NCBI RefSeq assembly: GCF_001027925.1
Contig: NZ_LECT01000036.1
Span: 16,549 to 80,548 of the forward strand
Direction: 5' to 3'
Length of the DNA: 64,000 bases
From: Rhodopirellula islandica
Lineage (GTDB): Bacteria; Planctomycetota; Planctomycetia; Pirellulales; Pirellulaceae
Shown: piece by piece, positions 27,372 through 36,892 of the stretch
Layout of the letters: every line of letters starts with the position of its first letter
Position numbering within the stretch: the stretch's first letter is position 1
The notes under the pieces: model-generated
Seen by the model: the letters and a program-made list of their open reading frames with translations, nothing else
What the model was told of the DNA's origin: nothing
Database searches by the model: none
Translations under genes and position numbers: made by a program

Positions 27372-28559
27372 TCACAGGCCAAATTCGTCGAGTGAGATCG
27401 TTTGAAATTCCAGGTCGGCTCGCGACGATTCGTACAGAATTCCGACGGTCCTGTCGTCGACCATCACGAGCGAACTGTAGGATCCGCCGTCGGCGTCCAA
27501 GGCGATTTGTCGATCGGATGGCCAGGTCGCACCGTCATCGAGGCTGGCACGAACCGTCATGTTGGCACGGCGAGTTTTGTGATTTGGGTTGCTGAAGAAC
27601 AGAACACGACGACCATCGGCCAACTTGTGCGAGATCAGACTGGCCATGCAGACAGGTTCGGGCAGGACGCCGTGGTCGCTTGGGTGAACCGTCCAGGTCT
27701 GGCCCAAGTCGCTTGTCACGCTGATGGCTCGTCCGTTGGTTTCGGATTTGTCTCGGCGGTTCCGGTTGTCTCGCATGTTCAGCATCAACGAACCATCGGC
27801 CAACTCAGCAACGGCGCATTCGGTCGTGTCGGATCGTGCGGGGGCCGAGACCGTCCAAGTCTTCCCGTGATCACGCGAATAGATGAGATTGGAAAACGGA
27901 AGCCCGGTTTGGTCGCGGCCTTGTGTTGGAATCACCAGCGTGCCGTCGGTCATGGTGATTCCATTGCCGGGCGCGGGAGCGAACAGGTACCACTTGGGAT
28001 CCTTGAGTTGCTTCGTCCAGTTCTCGGGGGACGACCAAGTTTGTCCGTCGTCGCTGGAACGCACGGCCAAGAACTGGGTGGAGGTGGCAACGTTCAGTCC
28101 CGGTTCGGAGCCATTGCCACGCCATTGATGCGTGCCTGGTTTGCCATGAGTCCAGACGGCGGTGACGATGATTTCTCCGGTTTGTGTGTCGACCAAGATA
28201 TTGGGATCAGAGCATCCGTTCTGATTTTCGGGCAATCCTCCGTGGGTGCGCATGTCCATGATGGGTCGAGGAGCGGACCACGTCTTTCCGCCATCGGTGG
28301 ATCTCGATAGTCCGATGTCCATGTGGCCTTGCAGATCGCGACGACTGTCGTATCGCATGTCGTAAACCGCCAGCAAAGTGCCCGCGTTGGAACGAGCGAT
28401 CCCGGGAATGCGAAATGTGTGGCAATCGTGATCACCTTGGCGGTGCAGAATCACTGAGGGACATTGGTCAGCGTTGGCGATGGGTGTCAGCGAGCAACCA
28501 ATGAGTGTCGAAGTCAGGACCATCGCGAGGCAACGTGGCGACATGAAGCGTTGGGACAT
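27372..28559 (-). CDS. Exo-alpha-sialidase (GH33, BNR/Asp-box propeller), exported
   Basis: A 395-residue secreted six-bladed propeller. An N-terminal signal ends near a lipobox-like LIGC (about residue 22), so it may be a lipoprotein. The catalytic arginine motif is FRIPGIAR (RIP, about residue 49), and Asp-boxes S-x-D-x-G-x-T-W appear four times: STDGGKTW, SSDDGQTW, SRDHGKTW, TSDLGQTW. Sialidases of this family release terminal sialic acids from glycans; marine planctomycetes carry many such hydrolases for algal or animal polysaccharides. Exact substrate is inferred. A terminator hairpin lies upstream, belonging to the preceding haem-protein gene, so the sialidase probably has its own promoter. 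Confidence 0.9.
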   Translation of the reverse strand: MSQRFMSPRCLAMVLTSTLIGCSLTPIANADQCPSVILHRQGDHDCHTFRIPGIARSNAGTLLAVYDMRYDSRRDLQGHMDIGLSRSTDGGKTWSAPRPIMDMRTHGGLPENQNGCSDPNILVDTQTGEIIVTAVWTHGKPGTHQWRGNGSEPGLNVATSTQFLAVRSSDDGQTWSSPENWTKQLKDPKWYLFAPAPGNGITMTDGTLVIPTQGRDQTGLPFSNLIYSRDHGKTWTVSAPARSDTTECAVAELADGSLMLNMRDNRNRRDKSETNGRAISVTSDLGQTWTVHPSDHGVLPEPVCMASLISHKLADGRRVLFFSNPNHKTRRANMTVRASLDDGATWPSDRQIALDADGGSYSSLVMVDDRTVGILYESSRADLEFQTISLDEFGL

Positions 28560-28599
28560 GGGAGGGAGCTTGGCGGGACGGGTTTGGCGGGAGGCAAAT

Positions 28600-28643
28600 A
28601 AAAAAGCCGACGCGAAACTTGGCTGGCAAGTTTCGCGTCGGCT
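28600..28643 (-). terminator. Rho-independent terminator downstream of the PVC haem protein gene
   Basis: On the minus strand the stem agccgacgcgaaactt pairs with aagtttcgcgtcggct (16 bp, small loop) and runs straight into six T residues. It lies ~170 bases past the haem-protein stop codon. Confidence 0.82.
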
Positions 28644-28698
28644 ATCAAGATAGTCGGTGTGAAAACCTAGGAGTTGCTGGGAAGGGGGCTGTGCTTGT

Positions 28699-28745
28699 TG
28701 ACCCTCACCCCCGACCCCTCTCCCCGAGGCGGGGCGAGGGGAGAC
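28699..28745. repeat. Dispersed palindromic repeat (cccctctcccc family)
   Basis: The arms cccctctcccc (28715-28725) and ggggcgagggg (28731-28741) pair with one mismatch across a five-base loop, preceded by accctcacccccga. A related palindrome lies at 63911-63939. It fills the spacer between two minus-strand genes and has no coding capacity. Confidence 0.6.
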
Positions 28746-28811
28746 TGTTGCTATTTGGAAGCGAAAGTTGCTTCCAAACGGGCCGGGGCCCCGGACGAAT
28801 TTCCTTGCGGA

Positions 28812-31800
28812 TCAGTTTTTGATCTTCGCTTTCTTCTTCAACTGGTTCAGCGTCTTCGTGCCGCCTTCGTTGACTTCGAAGATGAACTTGGCGAGATCCA
28901 AGAACTCTTGTCGATCCTTCAGCATGTTGACGAGTCCGGGCGGCATGGTCGAGTTTTGTGACTCGAGCACGTCTTCCACATCATCGATTGGGATGGTGCG
29001 GGGTTTGCCTTGATCGGCGGCGATGCTGAGCGTGATCTTGTCGTCGGTTTCTTCCACCAGGAAGCCAGACAGGATGGCACCGTCGACCGTGATCACGTTC
29101 ACGGTTTGGTAGCCTTCCAGAATCTTCTCGGAGGGTTTCAGGATCGATTCGATCAAGTGCTCATGCGTGATGTCCTCCCGTGTTTTGGTGAGGTGAGGTC
29201 CAAGTTGGTACCCTTCGTTGACATCGTGGCAAGTCGCACAGGCGGTCTTGGAACCATAGAAGGATGTGGCACCTCGAACGGCATCGCCTTGTTCACGAGC
29301 ATCGCGAACCAGATCGCTGAGTGACTCCGCGAGGAGTTCCGTTTCGAGTTGGTTGGTGGCTGGTTCCTCCTCCATCAGTTCTGGGCGGCTGCCCTCGGGG
29401 AACGGATGCATCTCGATCAGTTCTTCGGGGCTGTAGAAGCGTTGCCGGTCCTCGGTCACCGCACGGATGCGTTTGACTTCGTCGGGTGTGATTTCGCTGG
29501 CGTCATTGCCCCAGCTGTTTCGAACATAAGTCAGAGCGGCCGCGATTTCTGCATCGGAGAACATGTTGCCGATCGCGGTCATTGGCGGCACGCCTTGGGT
29601 TGGTTCAAAGACCTTGCCGCGAACACGGATTTCTCCCCAGATGCCGTGCAGAGTCAGCTTGATCAGGCGTTCGGAGTCGCCGGTGATCCATTCACTGCCA
29701 GCAAGCGGCGGGTAGATTCGAGCGATGCCTTCCCCGTTGTCACGGTGGCAGGCGTAGCACGATCCTTCTTCGAAGAAGACTTGCTGACCCAGGTTGTAGG
29801 TCTGAGCAAATTGCTTGTTCTTGAACTTCTTTGACTTGGTGCGGTAGTCCTTGGGTTTGGCGGCACCTTCCAATTTGCCAGCGAGCAATTGCTTGTACTC
29901 CACCAGCAAGTTTTCCGGATCGAATGCTTTCGCTTCAATCAATTGTTCGACATCGTTTTTCAGCAGCGGCATGGCGCTGTTGAGTGCATTGCGAATCCAG
30001 CGATCTGTCTTGTAAGAGGCGACCGTGAGTAGCACTTCTGCACCGGGTTTGCCGCCCAGCCAAGAACCGGCCGAGAGAGCTTCCAGGCGAACCCGGGGGT
30101 GTTCATCCGCGGCAGCGGCCATCAAGTAAGTTTCGGGATGGTCGAGCAAGTGCAGGCAGTGCCGGACGACTCGAACCGCTGCGGAGCGAACCCGGTGGTC
30201 TTCGGCTTGCAGGCACTGGTCAATCAACTCGGTGGACGGTTCTTGGTGACCCCAGGTTGCCCAAAGAGCTTCCAAGACCAAGCGTTCGTTGTCCGCATTG
30301 TCGCTGGCGAATTTCATCGCGGCAGAGATCACGGCTTGTTTGTCACGACCACGCAATTCGAGGTGTGAACGTTTGCGAGCGTTGAGTTCCGGCAACTTCA
30401 TGTTCTCGAACAGTTGTTCGATCTCGGCGCCGTCAACCGTTGGCGGTTCGACCAAGTCACGTTCCGCGTAGGTGATGCGATAGATGCGGCCGTATTCTGA
30501 ATTCCGCATCGGATCACGAGCGCTGTGTTGCATGTGACCGATCAACGTGTTGTGCCAATCGATGAAGTACAGGCTTCCATCGGGAGCCACTTCCAGATCA
30601 CAAGGACGGAAGTTGCCATCGGAAGACTGGATCAAGTCTTGGCGGAATTTGCCTTTGATCTCAACGCCGTCTTCGACCGTCTTGTATTGCTTGATTCCCA
30701 GGAAGCCAATTGTGTTGGCGTACATGTAGTCGCCTTGGACTTCGTCTGGGAAGTGACGGCTGTAGAGGAATTCCGATCCGGAAGTCGGGCGTGTGTGGTG
30801 TTCGTAGTTGAACTTCGAAACCTTTGGAATCTCTTTCGAGTGGGGGACCTTGATCGAGTAACCCAGCATCCAGTACTGGGCACCACCGGAGGCATCATTG
30901 ACAAAGGTTTGGCCGTATTCGTCGTGGGCGACGCCCCATGGGTTGTTGACGTCCGACTGCATGACGCGTTCGACTTTCCATGACTTGGGATCGAAACGCC
31001 AAATGCCACCGTCCGTCATGCGTTCAGGACCCCAAGGGGTTTCGACTTGCGAGTGCAGGAAACGACCTTCGCACATGTAGATCCCGGCACCGTGGTCGAC
31101 ATCAAATGCTGAGATGGCATGGTGCGTGTCGTGCGGGTCGAAGCCGTCGAGCAGGACTTCTTTCTTGTCGGCGCGGCCGTCGCCGTCGGTGTCCTTCAGC
31201 AGCACCAAGAACGGTTCTTGCGAAAGGTAGACGCCTTCGGGAGCCAATTCAAAGCCGATCGGCATGTGCAATCCATCGGCGAAGACGGTTTCTTTGTCCG
31301 CGCGTCCATCCCCATCGGTGTCCTCGTAGATGAGGATCATGTCGTTGGGTTTGGAGTCACCTGGTTTGTAGTGCGGGTAGCTTGGCAGGGTCGAAACCCA
31401 CAGGCGGCCCTTGTTGTCAAACCGCATTTGGGCTGGGTTGCCCAGGTTCGGAAAGTCTTGCTCGGAAGCAAACATCGAGACTTCGTAACCTTCAGGCAGC
31501 GTGAACGTTTTCAGGGCTTCTTCTTCGACCTTGAGGTAGTCCGGGTTGCCGTTCTTCTCGCTCATTTGGAAGTTCGTTTCCACCGTCGACAAAGGCCGAG
31601 TGATCGAGTCATCGACTTCGAGGGTGGACGATTTTCCTTGCGCGATCGCCCAAATGTTGTGGTCTCGCAAGACCGTCATCTGACGGATCTTTTCGATCTC
31701 TTCGGGATAGTTGAAGTTTCCGTAGGGAGCCCAACGACGGCCATAGGCATGCACACCGTTGAGCATGCGGAAGTCATTTCGCCAGAACCAGGCTTTGTCT

Positions 31801-32819
31801 TGGACGGCCGCATGCAGCAACGAATCAGCCGGGGCGACACCCGAATCAGCACCAAACAATTGCTGCATGATGACAGGAGCGAGTTTGCGATAGCCTGCTT
31901 CGGACAGGTGGACGCCGTTGATTGTCAGAGGTTCATTGGAAGACTGAAACCATTCCAAGGTGGGCGAATAAAGGTCGATGAAGCCGACATGTTTTTCATC
32001 GGCCACCGCACCCACGGCATCCGCGTACGCCTTCAGAATCGCGTTGCGATCATCCGCGTTGGGGAGATTGAATTCGGGAAGTTGCTGCGTCGCGATCGGG
32101 GTCGCCAGCACCAGACGAGGTGGTTTGGATGCGTCACGTTCGTAGGAACGCGAGAGGGTGTGATCGACGAAGGCACGCAGTTCGTTCTTGAAGTTTTCGA
32201 CCCCGGCCAGGCCGTCGAAGGATTCGTTGAACCCGAAGAAGGCGACGATCGTGTTGGCTTGGACGATGGTCAGCCATTCGTCTGGTTTGGGGTAGTGGCC
32301 TTCGCCGTAGTGCCCCTGGATTTCAGGACGGAACTTTTCGGCACCTGGAAATGCCCAGGGATCGTCTTTGCCGGCTTCGGGACGATAGGCCGGGGTGTGG
32401 CCGGGAAAGCCCATGTTTCGGAAGGTCAATTCCTTGTCGGGGAACTGCCGGTAGAGCGCTGTCTCAAACGCATTGAACAACTCCATCCGCGAGGCCAAAC
32501 CGCTGCCGAGGAAGGTGATGGTTTCGCCTTGGGTCGGCGTCAGCGGCAACGACGTGGCGGCGGCTTTGGTTTCCACCGCGACGGGTTGCAGGTATTCCGG
32601 ACGGACCTTTTTGGTCTGTTGGGTTTCGTTGTCGGTGAGGGTCGTGATGACCTCCGGTGCCTTTCGTGCGTCGCCGGATTTCTCATCCGCTTTCGCCAGC
32701 GACAAACCGCCTGTCAGCAGACAGGCGAGGCAAGCAAGACCAAGGGGAGTCAATGTCGACGCGGGGCGTCGCAATTGGTTCTCTGTGAGTCGCAAATTGT
32801 TTGGGAGTGTCGGATTCAT
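28812..32819 (-). CDS. PVC-type haem-binding CxxCH protein with N-terminal SGNH domain and dehydrogenase-like propeller
   Basis: A 1335-residue exported multidomain protein. A signal-like hydrophobic stretch lies at ~28-45. Residues ~85-330 form an SGNH/GDSL-like domain (ITFLGSGLASRM, NMGFPGHTPAYR, FFGFNESFDG, and the end GVHLSEAGYRKLAP carrying the candidate catalytic Asp/His pair region). Residues ~440-830 match the planctomycete membrane-bound dehydrogenase propeller (TIGR02604-like), starting FTLPEGYEVSMFASEQDFP and including two DTDGDGRADK calcium-binding-like repeats. HEAT-like helices follow (~850-1010). Two c-type haem sites are present: CYACH (~residue 1020) and CATCH (~residue 1200), the second inside a TIGR02603-type domain. 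Such proteins are confined largely to Planctomycetes and Verrucomicrobia and are thought to oxidise sugars or glycans in the periplasm; the substrate is unknown. Confidence 0.93.
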   Translation of the reverse strand: MNPTLPNNLRLTENQLRRPASTLTPLGLACLACLLTGGLSLAKADEKSGDARKAPEVITTLTDNETQQTKKVRPEYLQPVAVETKAAATSLPLTPTQGETITFLGSGLASRMELFNAFETALYRQFPDKELTFRNMGFPGHTPAYRPEAGKDDPWAFPGAEKFRPEIQGHYGEGHYPKPDEWLTIVQANTIVAFFGFNESFDGLAGVENFKNELRAFVDHTLSRSYERDASKPPRLVLATPIATQQLPEFNLPNADDRNAILKAYADAVGAVADEKHVGFIDLYSPTLEWFQSSNEPLTINGVHLSEAGYRKLAPVIMQQLFGADSGVAPADSLLHAAVQDKAWFWRNDFRMLNGVHAYGRRWAPYGNFNYPEEIEKIRQMTVLRDHNIWAIAQGKSSTLEVDDSITRPLSTVETNFQMSEKNGNPDYLKVEEEALKTFTLPEGYEVSMFASEQDFPNLGNPAQMRFDNKGRLWVSTLPSYPHYKPGDSKPNDMILIYEDTDGDGRADKETVFADGLHMPIGFELAPEGVYLSQEPFLVLLKDTDGDGRADKKEVLLDGFDPHDTHHAISAFDVDHGAGIYMCEGRFLHSQVETPWGPERMTDGGIWRFDPKSWKVERVMQSDVNNPWGVAHDEYGQTFVNDASGGAQYWMLGYSIKVPHSKEIPKVSKFNYEHHTRPTSGSEFLYSRHFPDEVQGDYMYANTIGFLGIKQYKTVEDGVEIKGKFRQDLIQSSDGNFRPCDLEVAPDGSLYFIDWHNTLIGHMQHSARDPMRNSEYGRIYRITYAERDLVEPPTVDGAEIEQLFENMKLPELNARKRSHLELRGRDKQAVISAAMKFASDNADNERLVLEALWATWGHQEPSTELIDQCLQAEDHRVRSAAVRVVRHCLHLLDHPETYLMAAAADEHPRVRLEALSAGSWLGGKPGAEVLLTVASYKTDRWIRNALNSAMPLLKNDVEQLIEAKAFDPENLLVEYKQLLAGKLEGAAKPKDYRTKSKKFKNKQFAQTYNLGQQVFFEEGSCYACHRDNGEGIARIYPPLAGSEWITGDSERLIKLTLHGIWGEIRVRGKVFEPTQGVPPMTAIGNMFSDAEIAAALTYVRNSWGNDASEITPDEVKRIRAVTEDRQRFYSPEELIEMHPFPEGSRPELMEEEPATNQLETELLAESLSDLVRDAREQGDAVRGATSFYGSKTACATCHDVNEGYQLGPHLTKTREDITHEHLIESILKPSEKILEGYQTVNVITVDGAILSGFLVEETDDKITLSIAADQGKPRTIPIDDVEDVLESQNSTMPPGLVNMLKDRQEFLDLAKFIFEVNEGGTKTLNQLKKKAKIKN

Positions 32820-33451
32820 TTTGAGGCAGGTTCTTAGCAGCGAGTTTGGGACGCCGAAGACGGTGAGAGGAGGGAGGGTGTGTAAGGGGGTTATTCTAGT
32901 TCATCAGGCTCGCTTGGGGATCAGGGAAGCTCGCTAGAGGCCAACCTTTTTGTCGCGTTCGGGGCTTCGGTCAGCGTTTGATCTCGATCGATTCACGCCG
33001 CCAGCAGACGGAACAATCCCGGCTGCGACGAATGTTGCTTTGTCACTACGAAAGCATCTCGCAATAAGATCGGGATCCAGCGGAACGTCGCAGGCGGGCT
33101 GTTGGTCTATTGAGCCGTTTCGGCGTTCGCCTCGGTTCCACCATCACCGACCGGGGCGAACGCCCAAACGGCTCACGTTCAAAATCGAATACGGCCTCAA
33201 TCAACAGCGGGAAGCCGTCGGGTGCCGCGAATCCGGAAGTCTTTCGGCCAAGGCTGCTCAACTTGAAACCGGAAAAATGGATTCGGGACCGTTCCTCGAG
33301 AGCCAAGTTGCGAGAGGGATGGCTCGCGTTTCCAGAGTGTGCTTCGGTCGTGTTCGTCGTCGCTGCGATCGACCGAGCATCAGGGAAGAAGAGGCGTCTC
33401 GCCAGCGGTGGGCTGGCGAGACGGAATTGAAAAGAAGCAGCAAGCGAACGA
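32820..33451. other. Intergenic region with one hairpin repeat, no gene seen
   Basis: About 630 bases lie between the divergent upstream side of the haem protein and the phoD stop. Short frames on both strands show no domain. The only structure I see is the 24-bp inverted repeat at 33111-33175, listed separately. Confidence 0.5.
33111..33175. repeat. Inverted repeat related to the core of the 130-bp element
   Basis: Arms of 24 bases (33111-33134 and 33152-33175) pair with two mismatches around a 17-base loop. The arms begin tgagccgtttcggcgttc and end gaacgcccaaacggctca. The same gagccgtttgggcgtt words form the interior of the elements at 13708, 37025 and 63449, so this is probably a minimal family member without the outer ends. 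Confidence 0.7.
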
Positions 33452-35035
33452 TCAGGCTTGATTCAGTTTGGGGGAACCCGATTCGACGACAAAGGAATTG
33501 CGGACGAACGTTTTGCCGTCTGGTTTCAGCACATCGTCCACGACCATGTAGTCGGACGTCCAGCTGTCGGGAGTGACGTCGCAGCGGATGTAGCCACGTT
33601 CGGCATTGTGCCATTTGACACAAGCGTTTTCTGCCAGCACCGCGTCCACGTTCTTGGGTTTGTCAGGGCCGTTGCCGCCACTGGAAAGCGAGGTGGCAAC
33701 GAACTCGGTGGCGACGAGTCCTTGTTCCGTTTGTCGATCGTCGACGCGAAGTTCGTTGGCCCAGTTGGAATGAATGTCGCCGGTCAGGACGACGGGATTG
33801 CTGACTTGTCGGTCACGAATGTACCGCAGCAATTCCATTCGTTCGTGGGCGTAACCAGGCCATTGGTCCATCGAGAACTGATGATTGTCTGGATCGCCTG
33901 AGCGATTGACCATGCCCATCATGACTTGTTGTGCCAGCACATTCCAAGTCGCGTTGGAGCGGATCAAGTTGCGGGACAACCAACCGCGTTGTTTGGTTCC
34001 CAGCATCGACTGCGTTGGATCCAGTGCGGCTTCATTCAGTGGGCTCTTGCGATCGTCATTGGGTTGGTCGGATCGGTACTGCCGGGTGTCCAGGATCGAG
34101 AAATCGGCCAGTCGTCCGAACTGAGCCGAGCGATACAAACGCATGTCGCTGCCACGAGGAATCTGGCGCAGTCGAAGCGGCATCATTTCGTAGTACGCTT
34201 GGTATGCGTTGGCTCGCCGCGAAAGAAAGGAGGGTGAGTCGACGCCGGCCTGCTCTGAAACATCGCAAGCACAGTTGTTGTCAAACTCGTGATCATCCCA
34301 GGTCACCCACCAAGGGCACTGGGCGTGCATGTTCTGCAGCAAAGGGTCGGATCGGTATTGAGCGTGCCGCACGCGGTAGTCGCCCAACGACATGATTTCG
34401 GATCCATGGTGCGTGCGGACTTTCCCGTTGCGACCAGCTTCGTATTCATAGATGTAGTCGCCCAGGTGAAAGACCAAGTCGACATCGTCGTCCGCCATTT
34501 GTTCATAGGCAGTGAAGAGGCCTTGTTCGTAGTTTTGACAGGAGGTCACGGCGAAGCGGACCTTGTCAGGGAGTTGGTGCGGCAGTGGCATCGTGCGGGT
34601 GCGAGCGATGGGGCTTTCGGCGTCGCCACATCGGAACCGATACCAGTACCACCGATCGGGTTCAAGTTGGTTCAGTTCGACATGAACGGAGTGGCCAAGT
34701 TGAGGTGTTGCCAGTTGAGTGCCGGATGCAACGACGTTTCGCATCGTGTCATCGGTGGCAACTTCCCAGGTCACTTCCACCACTTGAGCGGGCATGCCGC
34801 CATCAGGCAGCAAGGGTGAAGGGGCCAGGCGAGTCCATAGCACCATGCCGCGGTGATCGGGGTCGCCGGAGGCAACGCCCAGGCTGAACGGGTCATTGGA
34901 AAATGAAACCTTGGCATCCGCCCAGGCGTGCTGGGTCGAGATCACAAACGCGGGAAGGGCACTGGAGAAAGCGAGGAAGCGTCGGCGATTCCAAGCGGCG
35001 TCAGAGACGCGAGCGGCGGCGGAAGGTCGTGGCAT
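33452..35035 (-). CDS. phoD: PhoD-type alkaline phosphatase, Tat-exported
   Basis: A 527-residue phosphatase/phosphodiesterase. The N-terminus has a twin-arginine signal (NRRRFLAFSSALPAFV). An Ig-like N-domain (PFSLGVASGDPDHRGMVLWTRLA) precedes the metallophosphatase core with FAVTSCQNYEQG, LVFHLGDYIYE (metal ligands), WWVTWDDHEFDNN and LTGDIHSNWANEL. These are the PhoD landmarks that bind Fe3+/Ca2+ and cleave phosphate mono- and diesters outside the cytoplasm. It is divergent from a PhoX-family gene across 420 bases, a pairing that suggests joint response to phosphate limitation. Confidence 0.94.
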   Translation of the reverse strand: MPRPSAAARVSDAAWNRRRFLAFSSALPAFVISTQHAWADAKVSFSNDPFSLGVASGDPDHRGMVLWTRLAPSPLLPDGGMPAQVVEVTWEVATDDTMRNVVASGTQLATPQLGHSVHVELNQLEPDRWYWYRFRCGDAESPIARTRTMPLPHQLPDKVRFAVTSCQNYEQGLFTAYEQMADDDVDLVFHLGDYIYEYEAGRNGKVRTHHGSEIMSLGDYRVRHAQYRSDPLLQNMHAQCPWWVTWDDHEFDNNCACDVSEQAGVDSPSFLSRRANAYQAYYEMMPLRLRQIPRGSDMRLYRSAQFGRLADFSILDTRQYRSDQPNDDRKSPLNEAALDPTQSMLGTKQRGWLSRNLIRSNATWNVLAQQVMMGMVNRSGDPDNHQFSMDQWPGYAHERMELLRYIRDRQVSNPVVLTGDIHSNWANELRVDDRQTEQGLVATEFVATSLSSGGNGPDKPKNVDAVLAENACVKWHNAERGYIRCDVTPDSWTSDYMVVDDVLKPDGKTFVRNSFVVESGSPKLNQA

Positions 35036-35455
35036 GAGTGGCTGTGGGGGAAGGAGGGTGCGGCGAAACGAATGTCAACAGGCAATGCGTTGGCCGCGGG
35101 GCGGGGACGTTCCTTGGTTTGTTCCCGCGGTCTCGAGCGACCATTTCGCGGGAAGTGTATCGATCGCTCATTTTGAACCAATGCGATCGCGTCTTGCCTG
35201 CTCGGATTTCAAGAAATCTTCACAACTTCTTGGGGCGGTCTCTCCGGCGGAGCCAACCATGTGAACATACCGTGAAATTTCGTCGTCTCTGAGGAACTGC
35301 GAGAGGCGGTGCGACCCAAATGGGATACTCTGTCGCGAACGCAGGGGAGCGGTGAGCAGGTGTTCTCAGGCGTCTTTCATTCCCGTTCAATTCAACGGAT
35401 CACTGGGGCGTTTTTCGCTCTGGATGGTCCTCTCTTGGTAGGAGCGACTCTTCTG
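35036..35455. other. Divergent phoD/phoX control region
   Basis: About 420 bases with no gene. The frame upstream of phoX is open back to 35309, but that extension has no signal-peptide logic. The stretch must hold both promoters; the one notable element is the direct repeat at 35259-35278. Confidence 0.5.
35259..35278. promoter_or_regulatory. Candidate PHO box (11-base direct repeat)
   Basis: On the minus strand two units read TTTCACGGTAT and GTTCACATGGT, a direct repeat with an 11-base period and a conserved TTCAC. PhoB/PhoP-type regulators bind repeats of this period, and GTTCAC units are known for actinobacterial PhoP. It lies between phoD and phoX, about 180 bases before phoX and 225 bases before phoD. 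No consensus for planctomycetes is known to me, so this is a candidate only. Confidence 0.3.
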
Positions 35456-36892
35456 ATGACCGATCGCAATCGACGGCAATTTCTAAGTGATAACTTTTCC
35501 GCTTTGGGTTCTTTTGGCGTGACCGCTGCGATCGCGGGATTGGGCCAAGGCGTGGTTCAGGGTGGGCAAGCGGATGCCGCCGCCTCGAGCTTGCGACCGA
35601 CGGCGGATGAAACCACTGGTTTGGAGCTGCTGCGACTGCCAGAGGGTTTTCGGTATCGCACCTTCGGTTGGACGGGGGACATCATGAGCGATGGAACGCC
35701 GACCCCTCACGCTCACGATGGCATGGGGGTGATTGCCAGCGAGGGAGATGTGTTGAGGATTTGTCGGAACCATGAGGTCAGCGATGACGGTCGCGCGATC
35801 GCCTTTCAAGCCGGGAAGGCGTACGATCGCCGAGCTCAAGCCGGTTGCACCGAGTTGCGATTCGACAGCGCGAAAGGGGAGTGGTTGGACAGTCGCGTCG
35901 TGTTCTCGGGAACCAGTCGCAACTGTGCCGGCGGAGTCACGCCCTGGGGAACGTGGCTGACCGCCGAAGAAACTGTCCTGGGGCCCAAGGACGCCGATCA
36001 CTACAAAGACGACAAAGTTCGCACGTTCGAAAAGACCCACGGCTGGGTTTTCGAAGTGGGGCACACCGATTCCGACGGCAACCCGGTTCCGTTGAAAGAC
36101 ATGGGACGCTTCGTTCATGAAGCGGTCGCGATCGACCGAAACAGCGGGATTGTGTATCTCACCGAAGACCGTTCTACCTCGGGCTTCTATCGGTTCTTGC
36201 CCAACACGCCCGAGAAGTTGGCTGACGGCGGACGCTTGGAAATGGCCGAGATCGTCGGCCAAGCCGATTTGCGGGGCGGCTTCCAGGACGGTGTCGAGTT
36301 TGACGTGCGTTGGCACTTGATCGACGATCCGACTTTGGCACACAGTCCCGAGTCATTGAAGAACGTTTCCAAAGAAGGCGAGGTGGGAGACGAACTGGGC
36401 GTCTTCAAGCAAGGGCAATCCCAAGGCGGATCGACGTTCTCTCGATTGGAAGGGTGCTGGTTTGGCAACGGCGTGGTTTACTTTGATGCGACCAGTGGTG
36501 GGGCCGCCAAAGCCGGGCAGATCTGGCAGTTCGATCCTGAGAAGCAAACCTTGAAGTTGTTGTTTGAATCACCGAGCAAGCCGACGCTCAATATGCCTGA
36601 CAATCTGTGCGTCAGTCCCCAGGGTGGGTTGGTGTTGTGCGAAGACAATGACTACGGAGCGAACGAATACCCGCAGCGTGCGTTCACTCTGTCGCAAGAC
36701 GGGAAGTTGAAGTTGCTGGCAGAGAACAACGTTCAGCTCCAGGGAGAAAAGAACGGCTTTCAAGGTGATTTTCGCACCAAAGAGTGGGCCGGAGCAACCT
36801 TCAGCCCCGATGGGAAATGGTTGTTCATCAACCTTCAAAGCCCGGGCATCACGTGCGCGATCACGGGGCCTTGGAAAGACGCTTTCGCCTAA
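35456..36892 (+). CDS. PhoX-family (DUF839) phosphatase, Tat-exported
   Basis: About 478 residues starting at the ATG at 35456, which places a twin-arginine motif (RNRRQFLSDNF) at the N-terminus; the frame is open further upstream but that would bury the signal. The propeller body shows PhoX/DUF839 landmarks: NHEVSDDGR, CAGGVTPWGTWLTAEETV, HEAVAIDRNSGIVYLTEDR, GFYRFLPN, PDNLCVSPQGGLVLCEDND and the end WAGATFSPDGKWLFINLQSPG. PhoX enzymes are Ca/Fe-dependent phosphomonoesterases common in marine bacteria. Some DUF839 proteins lack proven phosphatase activity, so the reaction is inferred. Divergent partner: phoD. Confidence 0.92.
   Translation: MTDRNRRQFLSDNFSALGSFGVTAAIAGLGQGVVQGGQADAAASSLRPTADETTGLELLRLPEGFRYRTFGWTGDIMSDGTPTPHAHDGMGVIASEGDVLRICRNHEVSDDGRAIAFQAGKAYDRRAQAGCTELRFDSAKGEWLDSRVVFSGTSRNCAGGVTPWGTWLTAEETVLGPKDADHYKDDKVRTFEKTHGWVFEVGHTDSDGNPVPLKDMGRFVHEAVAIDRNSGIVYLTEDRSTSGFYRFLPNTPEKLADGGRLEMAEIVGQADLRGGFQDGVEFDVRWHLIDDPTLAHSPESLKNVSKEGEVGDELGVFKQGQSQGGSTFSRLEGCWFGNGVVYFDATSGGAAKAGQIWQFDPEKQTLKLLFESPSKPTLNMPDNLCVSPQGGLVLCEDNDYGANEYPQRAFTLSQDGKLKLLAENNVQLQGEKNGFQGDFRTKEWAGATFSPDGKWLFINLQSPGITCAITGPWKDAFA

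Noticed and set aside
31119..32837. 572-codon plus-strand frame opposite the haem protein
   Set aside because: It is antisense to a gene with strong domain evidence, has Phe/Val/Arg/Gly-rich shadow composition and no motif. Similar long shadows occur at 3698-4660, 26234-27595, 12250-13299 and 61054-62517.
35309..35455. N-terminal extension of the PhoX-family gene
   Set aside because: It would bury the twin-arginine signal about 50 residues into the protein; the ATG at 35456 places it at the N-terminus.
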